From NCBI RefSeq assembly GCF_015751905.1, contig NZ_JADOUF010000001.1:372001-436000 (forward strand): DNA of 64,000 bases, read 5' to 3'. Source of the stretch: Longispora fulva (lineage in GTDB: Bacteria; Actinomycetota; Actinomycetes; Mycobacteriales; Micromonosporaceae). The position numbers and the translations under genes are program-made. The notes beneath the pieces were generated by a model that did not search any database, was not told the DNA's origin, and was given only the letters and a program-made list of their open reading frames with translations. Of the stretch, positions 52,666 to 62,719 are shown piece by piece. Within the stretch, counting starts at the first letter, position 1. Every line of letters starts with the position of its first letter.

Positions 52666-53226
52666 ATGACGGAGTTGGAAGAGCTGGTCCTGACTCCCGG
52701 CGAGCGCGCCCAGCAGGTCCCGGTCGACAGTGTGACGTTCACGATGGACTGGACCGGCGAGGACGAGCCAGGCCAGCTGGCGGCGTTCGTGGCGTGCCGG
52801 ATCCGGGCCTTCGGTGCTGAACCGACGGACGTCGACACCGACGTCGTCCACCGCACGGCCGACGATGATCCGACTCTGCGCCGCGGTGATGCCCCGGTCC
52901 GCCAGCTCGACCATCTGTCTGATGTGGTGGCACGCCTCGGCTACACGATGGTGGTGCGCGACAGTGGCACCGACACCTACGAGGTCCTGGTCGCGCGAAC
53001 CGGCGGGCGCGAGCTGACCGGCTTGGCGCACGAGGGCGTGCCGGTACGGGCCTGGGGCTCCGAGCCCGAGGAGTCCCTGGTGAGTCTGAACTGTCCGAAC
53101 TGTTCGGAGATGCTGGTCTGGGAGCTGCCGGCGGGCCAGACCCTCGCCGACGAGCGCTGCGAGTGCGGTGCCGCGTTGTTCGACGGTGCTGGTCGCCCAC
53201 TGCCAGGTGTCAGTCTCCACGACTGA
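52666..53226 (+). CDS. Uncharacterised protein with C-terminal zinc-ribbon-like motif
   Basis: A 186-residue protein from ATG 52666; an in-frame ATG at 52645 would add seven residues. TAGCGT lies 9-14 bases ahead of ATG 52666 with no ribosome site, suggesting a leaderless mRNA. The N-terminal ~125 residues are acidic and unrecognised (VTFTMDWTGEDEPGQLAAFV, LGYTMVVRDSGTDTYEVLVA). The C-terminus has paired cysteines, NCPNCSEMLVWELPAG then DERCECGAALF, a CxxC...CxC zinc-ribbon-like arrangement. No functional family can be named. Confidence 0.65.
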   Translation: MTELEELVLTPGERAQQVPVDSVTFTMDWTGEDEPGQLAAFVACRIRAFGAEPTDVDTDVVHRTADDDPTLRRGDAPVRQLDHLSDVVARLGYTMVVRDSGTDTYEVLVARTGGRELTGLAHEGVPVRAWGSEPEESLVSLNCPNCSEMLVWELPAGQTLADERCECGAALFDGAGRPLPGVSLHD

Positions 53227-53370
53227 GCGCCAGCGGTGGGTTGCGGACAAGAGTCCACGTTTCGCCGCGAGGCGTTGGGGCGTGGGCGCCGCCAGAAAGA
53301 AAGCGCCGCCGCATTCGATGCGGAGCTGCGGCCTGACACCCTGGCGTTCAGGGTGTGTGACGGGGGTGCG

Positions 53371-54612
53371 GTGGTTGTCCGTTTCGTGTCGTCGATCGTG
53401 GGGACGTTCGCCACCTGGCGTCGACTACCGCGCGCGGTCTGGCTGTTGACCGCCGCGCGGGCCGTCAACCGGCTGGGCGCATTCACTCTGGCGTTCCTGA
53501 CCATCGCCGTGACCGCCCGGGGGTTCACGGTCGCCGACGCGGGGCTGTTGATGTCGGCGTTCGGGCTGGCGGCCATCGTCTCCCGGCTGATCGGCGGCCG
53601 GTTGGCGGACCGGATCGGGCGACGTGCCACGATCGTGGGCGGCCTGGTCGCGACAGCCGCCGCGCAGCTGGCCCTGGCGGCCTCGACGTCGCGTCTCGCC
53701 CTGGCCGTCGCGGTGATCGCCGTCGGTCTGGCGTTCGAGATCTACGAGCCGGCCAGTCAGTCGCTGATCGGCGACGTCACCGAACCCGCCGACCGCCCCG
53801 TCGCCTACGGCCTGTTCGGTGCGGCGCTGGCCTGCGCGGGGATCGCCGCCGGCGCGCTGGCCACGCTCCTGGGCGGCCTGGACGTGCGGTGGCTGTTCGT
53901 CGCCGACGCGGTCACCTGCCTACTGTGCGCCGTGCTGATCGCCGCCACCCTGCCCGGAACGACCAGGACGACGCCGCCGACCCGCGGCACCGCACCGACC
54001 GGCCGGAACCCGTGGCGCGACCCCCTCCTGCGTGCGTTCCTTGCCACGGGCACCGTCTTCGCGGTCCTGTATATGCAGCTGCTGACCACGTTGCCGCTGA
54101 CCCTGGCCCGCCACCATCTCGGCGCCGGCGCGTTCGGCCTGCTGCTGACCCTGTCAGCGATCACCATCGTCGCCGGCCAACCGCTCCTCGCGGCACCGTT
54201 CACCTCCATGACAGCCATGACCGCCGGGTACGTCCTCCTCGGCGCCGGCTTGGCCCTGAACGCGGCGGCGGCGAATCTGGCGACGTTCATCGCGGCCACC
54301 GTGGTCTGGAGCACCGGAGAAGTGCTGCTCCTCGGCCACGTCTACGCCCTCGTCGGCGACCTCGCTCCCGCCACGGCCAGGGCACACTACCTGTCCGTCT
54401 ACGGCATCAGCTGGGGCATCGCGACCCTGGTCGGCCCCTTCGCCGGAACCCAGGCCCTCGCGCACGCCGGTCAGGCCTGGCTGTGGACCGCCGCCGGAGC
54501 GTGCAGCCTGGCCCTGGCTGCCATCCAGCCCCGACTACACCGCAAAGCCCGGCAGCGCACCGACGCCCACCAGCCCGCTCCGGTGAGCGCCTCGCTGGAG
54601 ATCCTTTCGTGA
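53371..54612 (+). CDS. MFS transporter
   Basis: Major facilitator of 413 residues with about twelve hydrophobic segments. Seen: the TM2-TM3 motif IGGRLADRIGRRATIVGG, which matches the canonical G-x-x-x-D-R-x-G-R-R loop, and IYEPASQSLIGDVTEPADRP, common in drug-efflux members. GTG 53371 follows GGGGGTG and gives the usual short N-terminus; the longer frame upstream carries polar non-membrane sequence. It stands alone between two hypothetical genes. Substrate unknown. Confidence 0.85.
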   Translation: MVVRFVSSIVGTFATWRRLPRAVWLLTAARAVNRLGAFTLAFLTIAVTARGFTVADAGLLMSAFGLAAIVSRLIGGRLADRIGRRATIVGGLVATAAAQLALAASTSRLALAVAVIAVGLAFEIYEPASQSLIGDVTEPADRPVAYGLFGAALACAGIAAGALATLLGGLDVRWLFVADAVTCLLCAVLIAATLPGTTRTTPPTRGTAPTGRNPWRDPLLRAFLATGTVFAVLYMQLLTTLPLTLARHHLGAGAFGLLLTLSAITIVAGQPLLAAPFTSMTAMTAGYVLLGAGLALNAAAANLATFIAATVVWSTGEVLLLGHVYALVGDLAPATARAHYLSVYGISWGIATLVGPFAGTQALAHAGQAWLWTAAGACSLALAAIQPRLHRKARQRTDAHQPAPVSASLEILS

Positions 54613-54850
54613 CACCTGCACCGAGGCGGAACCAATACCAACCGTCGCTGCAGGAGCTCGATGCCCGGCGAGGTCCCGGATAGCGGAGCGGCCTCATGAC
54701 GCCGGGGCGGGCGAAATTTGCTCGACGTCACCGTCAACGATGGGCTCCCAGCCCTGGCTGACCGGACACGACAGAGCCGGCGGCGACGGTAGGCGGCTGG
54801 GAGGGTTAGATGGTCCCGATTGACCCAACGAAGTAGGGAGTGGATGGATC

Positions 54851-55132
54851 GTGTCGAACGTGGTTCTCATCGCGGGCACAACGGAGACGCCGCCGGCGGG
54901 TATCGCCGCCGCGAACGGGGTTGAGTCGGTGCAGGCGTCGGTGCACAACCTGAGCACGCTGCTGGCGGTGCTGGCCAGCGAAGGGGTGGAAAGCGGCTAC
55001 GTGTCCGGCTGGAACGGGCAGCAGGGGGACTACGTCCTGCGTAGCAACGGAGCGATCGCCCCGTACGACGAGCACGCGAACGACACCGGGCACGCCTTCG
55101 TGGTGCAGCCGCAGGCGCCCGGAACGGACTGA
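54851..55132 (+). CDS. Small protein of unknown function
   Basis: A 93-residue ORF from GTG 54851 (GGGAG eight bases before). It reads MSNVVLIAGTTETPPAGIAA followed by a helix-prone stretch (NLSTLLAVLASEGV) and GWNGQQGDYVLRSNGAIAPY. No signal peptide or known domain is seen. The strong hairpin right after its stop supports a real transcript. Confidence 0.5.
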   Translation: MSNVVLIAGTTETPPAGIAAANGVESVQASVHNLSTLLAVLASEGVESGYVSGWNGQQGDYVLRSNGAIAPYDEHANDTGHAFVVQPQAPGTD

Positions 55133-55139
55133 GTCCTGC

Positions 55140-55169
55140 GGGCCGCCCGGAAATCCGTCCGGGCGGCCC
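55140..55169 (+). terminator. Perfect 12-bp hairpin after the 93-residue ORF
   Basis: GGGCCGCCCGGA (55140-55151) pairs exactly with TCCGGGCGGCCC (55158-55169) across a six-base loop, eight bases after the stop. Confidence 0.75.
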
Positions 55170-55239
55170 GGCCCAGGCTCGTCGCCGCCCAGCCGGTGCT
55201 GGCCGTGCCGACCGCCCTGCGGCCTGCCCGAGGTGCCGA

Positions 55240-55270
55240 GGCCGCCGGGTGATCGAACTCCCCGGCGGCC
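55240..55270 (-). terminator. Perfect 10-bp hairpin after ligA
   Basis: GGCCGCCGGG (55240-55249) pairs with CCCGGCGGCC (55261-55270) across eleven bases. It lies 15 bases beyond the ligA stop on the minus strand. Confidence 0.7.
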
Positions 55271-55284
55271 CTTCGCGCTGAGTG

Positions 55285-57552
<2,268 letters not shown>

Positions 57553-57615
57553 TCACGGGTAGCTTCCCGGCCGTTACGAACAGTTGTGCACTGTACCCGA
57601 GGAGGGCATACAGCC

Positions 57616-58761
57616 TTGAAGCAGAGATTCGTACCAGCCGTGGTGGTCCTCACCGCGGCCCTGGCGGCCACGGCCGGCTGCGCGCGGAGCGGCTCGGACG
57701 GCACGGCGGCCTCCGGCAAGGACTGCACGGTCAAGATCGCGTTCTTCGGTGCCCTGACCGGCTCGAACGCGGCACTCGGCATCAACGTCCGAGACGGGGC
57801 GAAGCTGGCGATCGACCAGTACAACGCGTCGCGGCAGGACACCTGCAAGATCGAGCTGGACAACCGCGACTCCCAGGGGGACGAGAAGGTGGCCCCCGGC
57901 GTCGCCGACGCGGTGATCCCGGACCAGAAGATCATCGGCGTGGTCGGTCCGGCGTTCTCGGGCGAGTCCAAGGCCGCCGCCGGCAAGCTGTCCGAGAACG
58001 GCCTGACGATGATCACCATCGCCACCAACCCGAGCCTGTCCACCAAGGGCTGGAAGACGTTCCACCGCGCGTTGGGCAACGACGCCACCCAGGGGCCGGC
58101 CGCCGGGCGGTACATGCAGACCGCGTTGAAGGCGGAGAAGGTGTTCATCGTCGACGACACCTCCGAGTACGGCAAGGGCCTGGCCGACGAGGTCCGCAAG
58201 GTCGTCAAACCCGTGGCGACCGGTACCACCAGCAAAGGGCAGACCGACTTCTCCGCCCTGATCTCGGCCATCAAGGCGTCGAGCGCCGACGCGGTCTACT
58301 ACGGCGGCTACTACGCCGAGGCCGCGCCGTTCCTCAAGCAGTTGCGCGGCCAGGGCGTCAAGGCGGCCTTCGTCACCGGCGACGCCGTCAAGGACGACAA
58401 GTTCGTCGAGGGCGCGGGCAAGGAGGCCGCCGAGGGTGCCATCATCACCTGCCCGTGCGTGCCGCCGGAGAAGTCGGGTGGCACGTTCGCCGCGGACTTC
58501 AAGAAGGCGTTCGGCGGCGAGCCGGGCACCTACAGCGCCGAGTCCTATGACGCGGCCAGCATCTTCGTGGCCGGAGTGAAGGCTGGCAAAACCACCCGCA
58601 AGGACATGGAGGCGTTCGTCGACGCCTACAAGGGCCAGGGCGTGACCACGACCTTCGCGTTCACCGCCAACGGTGAGATCGAGCTGTCGGCTGTCGCGGT
58701 GTGGGCGTACCGGGTCGAGAACGGCCGGATCGTCGCCGTGCAGGAGATCCCCAAGTCCTAG
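57616..58761 (+). CDS. Branched-chain amino acid-type ABC substrate-binding lipoprotein, orphan
   Basis: Peripla_BP_6 receptor of 381 residues. The start is TTG 57616, supported by an excellent AGGAGGG nine bases upstream; no ATG or GTG gives the signal peptide. The signal (KQRFVPAVVVLTAALAATAG) ends in a lipobox with Cys. The mature part includes VKIAFFGALTGSNAALGINV, KIIGVVGPAFSGESKAAAGK, VFIVDDTSEYGKGLADEVRK and GTYSAESYDAASIFVAGVKA. No permease or ATPase genes adjoin it, so it either serves a distant Liv system or the Liv-type operon 27 kb away in this window. Confidence 0.9.
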   Translation: MKQRFVPAVVVLTAALAATAGCARSGSDGTAASGKDCTVKIAFFGALTGSNAALGINVRDGAKLAIDQYNASRQDTCKIELDNRDSQGDEKVAPGVADAVIPDQKIIGVVGPAFSGESKAAAGKLSENGLTMITIATNPSLSTKGWKTFHRALGNDATQGPAAGRYMQTALKAEKVFIVDDTSEYGKGLADEVRKVVKPVATGTTSKGQTDFSALISAIKASSADAVYYGGYYAEAAPFLKQLRGQGVKAAFVTGDAVKDDKFVEGAGKEAAEGAIITCPCVPPEKSGGTFAADFKKAFGGEPGTYSAESYDAASIFVAGVKAGKTTRKDMEAFVDAYKGQGVTTTFAFTANGEIELSAVAVWAYRVENGRIVAVQEIPKS

Positions 58762-59530
58762 GTCGCCGCTGACCGACGCGCTTGCGGCGTACCCGGCGGC
58801 GGGAGCAGGACCTCGACGTTCGTCGTGGCCGTTCCCGCCGCCGCAGCGCTACTCGACCAACGCGGGACGAGCGTCCTGAAACTCGCCAGCACCCGAGGGC
58901 GGACGCTGCTGGTCCCGCGGCAGGTTCTCTCCTACTTCGATCGGCCGTTCGCGCGCCTGGTCGTGACCACGACGTCCTCGGGCACGTCGTCGCCCTCGCG
59001 CAGCATCATCGGGCCCGCGATCCCCACCACGGAGAGCCGTACCCGGATCGTGCGCGCCGTCTGGCCACCCCTTCAATCGCTCACTGAAGTTAATGGTGGC
59101 TTAACGCCGACCTCTCACACCGACTCCTCAAGCATCGGGGTCGGATTTTTGAGGTTTCCACACCCTTTGCGATAGCGGCCTGGACATTGATGTATCGAGA
59201 CTATTGCCTGTGGACCGGCCGCCGTATAACGTCAGCGCCCTAGTAAGAACGTTGACTGAACAAACCTGTGGCCCGCACCGTTTCCGCTGCTCCGGCAACG
59301 ACTGGCCACCTTCTCCCGGTCTGCCAGGGCAGCCAGCCCGGGAGCACCCCGCGACCAGCCCTCGACCCGCACGCTGTTCCCCTGTGAGCCGGTTGTCAGC
59401 CCCATGCCGCTCACCCGCACCCGACGCCGGCTAACCCGCCGGGCATCCCATGCGGCCCCGCCAGGCCGATGCCCGAGGGCCCGGCCGACTGACGCCGCCG
59501 ATACCCATCCCCTCGAATCGGAACGGAACG
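58762..59530. other. Intergenic region with terminator and long leader before the GH20 gene
   Basis: No frame here has convincing family similarity. It contains a U-tract hairpin near 59120-59149 and moderately AT-rich sequence around 59155-59260, where TATAAC (59225-59230) could be a -10 for the downstream GH20 gene, implying a leader of about 300 bases. Confidence 0.5.
59120..59149 (+). terminator. Rho-independent terminator
   Basis: CCGACTCC (59120-59127) pairs with GGGGTCGG (59137-59144; one G-T pair) over a nine-base loop, followed directly by ATTTTT. CTCAA in the loop side can alternatively pair with TTGAG just after the T-run. It is the only hairpin noted in the window with a classical T-run. 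Confidence 0.65.
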
Positions 59531-61846
59531 ATGAGCAGACTCCTCAGAAGGGCGGCGACCGCCCTCCTCGCCGCAGCCGTGGCCGCGATCGCGCTGTCCG
59601 GCACGCCGGCCTCAGCCGCCGCAACGAACCCGAAGCCGACGACCATCCCCGCGTTGCAGGAGTGGACCGGCGGCACCGGCAGCTACGCCTTCGGCGCCGG
59701 TACCCGGATCGTCCGGGCGACCGGTGACGCCGCCGCCCTGGCGACGACGAGCCAGGTGTTCGCCGACGACCTCAAGGCGCTCACCGGCCTGACGATCGCG
59801 CAGACCACCGGCACCACCACCGACCTGGGGCCCGGCGACATCTACCTCGCCCTGGGCTCGACCGACACGGCCCTGGGCACCGAGGGCTACGCGCTGTCGG
59901 TGACCGACCGGGTGACCGTCACCGCCCGCGACGACAAGGGCGCGTTCTACGGCACCCGTACCATTCTGCAGCTCCTCAAGCAGGGCACCACGATCCCGCA
60001 GGGCACCGCGCGGGACTGGGCGCTCAAGCCCGAGCGCGGCCTGATGGTGGACAACGGGCGCAAGTTCTTCACGGCGCAGTGGCTGCGCGACCACGTGAAG
60101 GAACTCGCGTACCTGAAGATGAACTACTTCCACCTGCACTTCTCCGACAATCAGGGTTTCCGGATCGAGTCGACCTCGCACCCGGAGGTCGTCTCCGCCG
60201 AGCACCTGTCCAAGCAGGAGGTCACTGACCTGATCGCATTGGCGGCGAAGTACAAGGTGATGGTCGTGCCGGAGCTCGACGCGCCCGGCCACATGGACAC
60301 CATCCTGGCCGCGCACCCGGACCTGAAGCTCAAGAAGAGCGACGGCACCCCCGACAACGGCAACATCGACCTGTCCAAGCCTGAGGCCTACACCCTGATC
60401 AAGGACCTCTACCAGGAGTACCTCGCGCTGTTCCCCGCCCCGTACTTCCACATCGGCGCCGACGAGTACGGCGCGGACTACGCGGCCAACCCGCAGCTGC
60501 TGGCCTACGCCAAGGCCACCTACGGAGCCAACGCCGTCGCCAAGGACTCCTACCTCGGGTTCGTCAACTGGGCCAACGGAATCGTGCGCGCCGCCGGCAA
60601 GACCACCCGGGCCTGGAACGACGGCATCGGTGGTGGCACCGCCGTGACCGTGAACGCCAACGTCGTCCTGGAGTTCTGGTACAACTACGGCAAGTCCCCC
60701 CAGCAGCACATCGACGAGGGTCACCTGATCTCCAACGAGAGCTGGGACCCGACGTACTACGTGCTCTACGGCGGCGGCCCGGGCGGCCCCGGCAGCCAGT
60801 GGGGCTACGACACCTGGACCCCGGACCTGTTCCAGGGCAGCCAGACCATCACGGCGGCCTCGCAGTCGAAGAACCTCGGCTCGAAGATCCACGTCTGGTG
60901 CGACAACCCCGCCGTCGCCACCGAGCAGCGGATCGCCTCCGACATCCGCAACGGGCTGCGGATGCTGGCCCAGCAGACCTGGGGCTCGCCGAAGATCGCC
61001 GCCGACTACAACGCGTTCCTCCCGGTGATCACCACCATCGGACGCAACCCGGCCTGGCCGCAGACGACCCAGCCGGGCAACCTCGCCGCCGGCAGGCCCG
61101 TCACCGTCTCCAGCAACGAGACCTCGGGACTGGTCGGCGTGAACGCGGTCGACAGCGACTACGGCACCCGGTGGGCCAGCGGCTACACCAACGGCGAGTG
61201 GATCACGGTCGACCTGGGCTCCAGCCAGTCCATCAACCGGGTGAAACTGTTCTGGGAGGCGGCCTACGGCAAGGGGTACAAGATCCAGATATCGAACGAC
61301 AACGCCACCTGGACCGACATCTACGCCACCGCGACGGGTGACGGCGGCACCGACGACCTGACCGGGCTCTCCGGCACCGGCCGCTACGTGCGGATGCAGG
61401 GCGTCACCCGGGGCACGAGCTGGGGATACTCGCTCTTCGAGTTCGAGGTCTACGGTGGACCGGCCGACCTGGCCCGAGGAAAGGTGGCCACCGCGTCGAG
61501 CACCGAGACGGTGAACTTCCCGGCCGGCAACGCCGTGGACGGCAACGCCGCGACCCGGTGGTCGAGCGCCTACAGCGACCCGCAGTGGCTGCGGGTGGAC
61601 CTCGGCGCGAGCTACTCCGTCAGCCACGTCAAGCTGAGCTGGGAGGCCGCCTACGGCCGCGGCTACCAGGTCCAGCTGTCCACCGACGGCACCACCTGGA
61701 CCACCATCTACAGCACGACGACGGGCGACGGCGGGGTCGACGACCTGACCGGGCTCACCGGCACCGGTCGCTACCTGCGGATCAACGGCACGTCCCGGGG
61801 CACCGGGTACGGCTACTCGCTCTGGACGGTCGAGGCGTACTCCTGA
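59531..61846 (+). CDS. Secreted GH20 beta-N-acetylhexosaminidase / lacto-N-biosidase-like with two F5/8C domains
   Basis: A 771-residue secreted glycosidase. The signal peptide MSRLLRRAATALLAAAVAAI is followed by a GH20b N-terminal domain and the GH20 barrel: LMVDNGRKFFTAQWLRDHVK, YFHLHFSDNQGFRIES, VVPELDAPGHMDTILAAHPD, and the catalytic Asp-Glu pair in FHIGADEYGADY (~311-312). Two tandem F5/8 type C domains occupy the last ~260 residues (both contain the DGGxDDLTGL-like repeat). Family enzymes release GlcNAc/GalNAc or lacto-N-biose; which one is not decided here. ATG 59531 is fixed by the signal peptide. Confidence 0.92.
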   Translation: MSRLLRRAATALLAAAVAAIALSGTPASAAATNPKPTTIPALQEWTGGTGSYAFGAGTRIVRATGDAAALATTSQVFADDLKALTGLTIAQTTGTTTDLGPGDIYLALGSTDTALGTEGYALSVTDRVTVTARDDKGAFYGTRTILQLLKQGTTIPQGTARDWALKPERGLMVDNGRKFFTAQWLRDHVKELAYLKMNYFHLHFSDNQGFRIESTSHPEVVSAEHLSKQEVTDLIALAAKYKVMVVPELDAPGHMDTILAAHPDLKLKKSDGTPDNGNIDLSKPEAYTLIKDLYQEYLALFPAPYFHIGADEYGADYAANPQLLAYAKATYGANAVAKDSYLGFVNWANGIVRAAGKTTRAWNDGIGGGTAVTVNANVVLEFWYNYGKSPQQHIDEGHLISNESWDPTYYVLYGGGPGGPGSQWGYDTWTPDLFQGSQTITAASQSKNLGSKIHVWCDNPAVATEQRIASDIRNGLRMLAQQTWGSPKIAADYNAFLPVITTIGRNPAWPQTTQPGNLAAGRPVTVSSNETSGLVGVNAVDSDYGTRWASGYTNGEWITVDLGSSQSINRVKLFWEAAYGKGYKIQISNDNATWTDIYATATGDGGTDDLTGLSGTGRYVRMQGVTRGTSWGYSLFEFEVYGGPADLARGKVATASSTETVNFPAGNAVDGNAATRWSSAYSDPQWLRVDLGASYSVSHVKLSWEAAYGRGYQVQLSTDGTTWTTIYSTTTGDGGVDDLTGLTGTGRYLRINGTSRGTGYGYSLWTVEAYS

Positions 61847-61852
61847 CCTGCC

Positions 61853-61884
61853 CACCGCCGGCCCCCGCGAGGGGGTCGGCGGTG
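61853..61884. terminator. Strong hairpin between convergent GH20 and hypothetical gene
   Basis: CACCGCCGGCCCCC (61853-61866) pairs at 13 of 14 positions with GGGGGTCGGCGGTG (61871-61884) over a GCGA tetraloop, seven bases after the GH20 stop. It probably serves both strands. Confidence 0.8.
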
Positions 61885-61942
61885 CGTCACCCAGGTGTCA
61901 ACGCTGAAGCCCGCTGATCTGGCGAGGGTGGACGGCCGGCGA

Positions 61943-62407
61943 TCAGCCCTGCCCGGCGTCGACGATGCGCCACGTGCCGCGGTCCCGCGTGCGGTCGAGG
62001 TAGTAGTTCCGTCCGACCGGTCCGTCCGCCGACCCGGATTCCGCCTCGTCGAAAGACGTCTGGGTGTACTGGGCGGTGACCCGCACCCGGTCCTCCGTCA
62101 CGGACACCGCGGCCACGCGCACGTCCTGGATGGACCGTATGTTGCAGCTCTTCCCGTCCACGCCACCCGGATACAGTTCCTGCGCGGTGGACCGGTCGTG
62201 GGCACTCAACGCCCGTAGGTAGGTCCGGACGACGACGTCGGGTCCGGCATCGTCAGCGGGTACGGGGACGTGTCCGGCCCCCACCACGCAGCTCCACTGT
62301 CCTGGGTAGAACACCCGGATCCCCACCACCGCGCCGGCCACGGCGATCAGCACTGCGGCACCGACAAGCCAACGACGTCGCGACAGCATGATCGACATTC
62401 CCGGCAC
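61943..62407 (-). CDS. Membrane-anchored protein with NTF2-like extracellular domain, function unknown
   Basis: A 154-residue protein with a short basic N-terminus (MLSRRRW) and one hydrophobic helix (LVGAAVLIAVAGAVVGIRVF). About 120 outside residues follow, containing DVVVRTYLRALSAHDRSTAQ and GRNYYLDRTRDRGTWRIVDA. That pattern resembles small SnoaL/NTF2-like or lumazine-binding-like domains in actinobacterial surface proteins. The start is GTG 62407 or ATG 62398. The role is unknown. Confidence 0.65.
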   Translation of the reverse strand: MPGMSIMLSRRRWLVGAAVLIAVAGAVVGIRVFYPGQWSCVVGAGHVPVPADDAGPDVVVRTYLRALSAHDRSTAQELYPGGVDGKSCNIRSIQDVRVAAVSVTEDRVRVTAQYTQTSFDEAESGSADGPVGRNYYLDRTRDRGTWRIVDAGQG

Positions 62408-62459
62408 GATACGCCAACGCGGCGATCGCGGTCAGGCTCACGCCACCGACCCGGCCCTG

Positions 62460-62640
62460 TCAGGTCCACCGGTCGGCGAGCCAGTTGCCGTGGAAGCCCT
62501 GCGGGACCCGGCCCGGCAGGTGGACGGACGCGACCGGCGGTGCGGCCAGGTCGTCCGCGTCGAGGATGACCAGGTCGCTGCGGTCGGTGGTCGTGTCATG
62601 GACGTAGGTCATCAGCCAGCCCGCGCCGCCAAGGCGTTCC
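62460..62640 (-). pseudogene. C-terminal remnant of a carotenoid oxygenase
   Basis: A start-less minus-strand frame reads GAGWLMTYVHDTTTDRSDLV, ILDADDLAAPPVASVHLPGR and VPQGFHGNWLADRWT before a stop. This is the C-terminal end of RPE65/apocarotenoid-oxygenase proteins, including the iron-ligand His in GFHGNW. Nothing upstream continues it, so more than four fifths of the gene has been lost. Confidence 0.75.
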
Positions 62641-62719
62641 CGGGCCGAACAGAGCCTACCGCCGACGATCGATGACCCGGAGACCTTGCAGAAGGCGGCC
62701 TACCTGATCCGTACGGCCC

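Noticed and set aside
58849-59076. Minus-strand frames in the gap after the orphan binding protein, one reading VRLSVVGIAGPMMLREGDDV
   Set aside because: Briefly protein-like, but no start, ribosome site or family match; could be a relic, not supportable as a gene.
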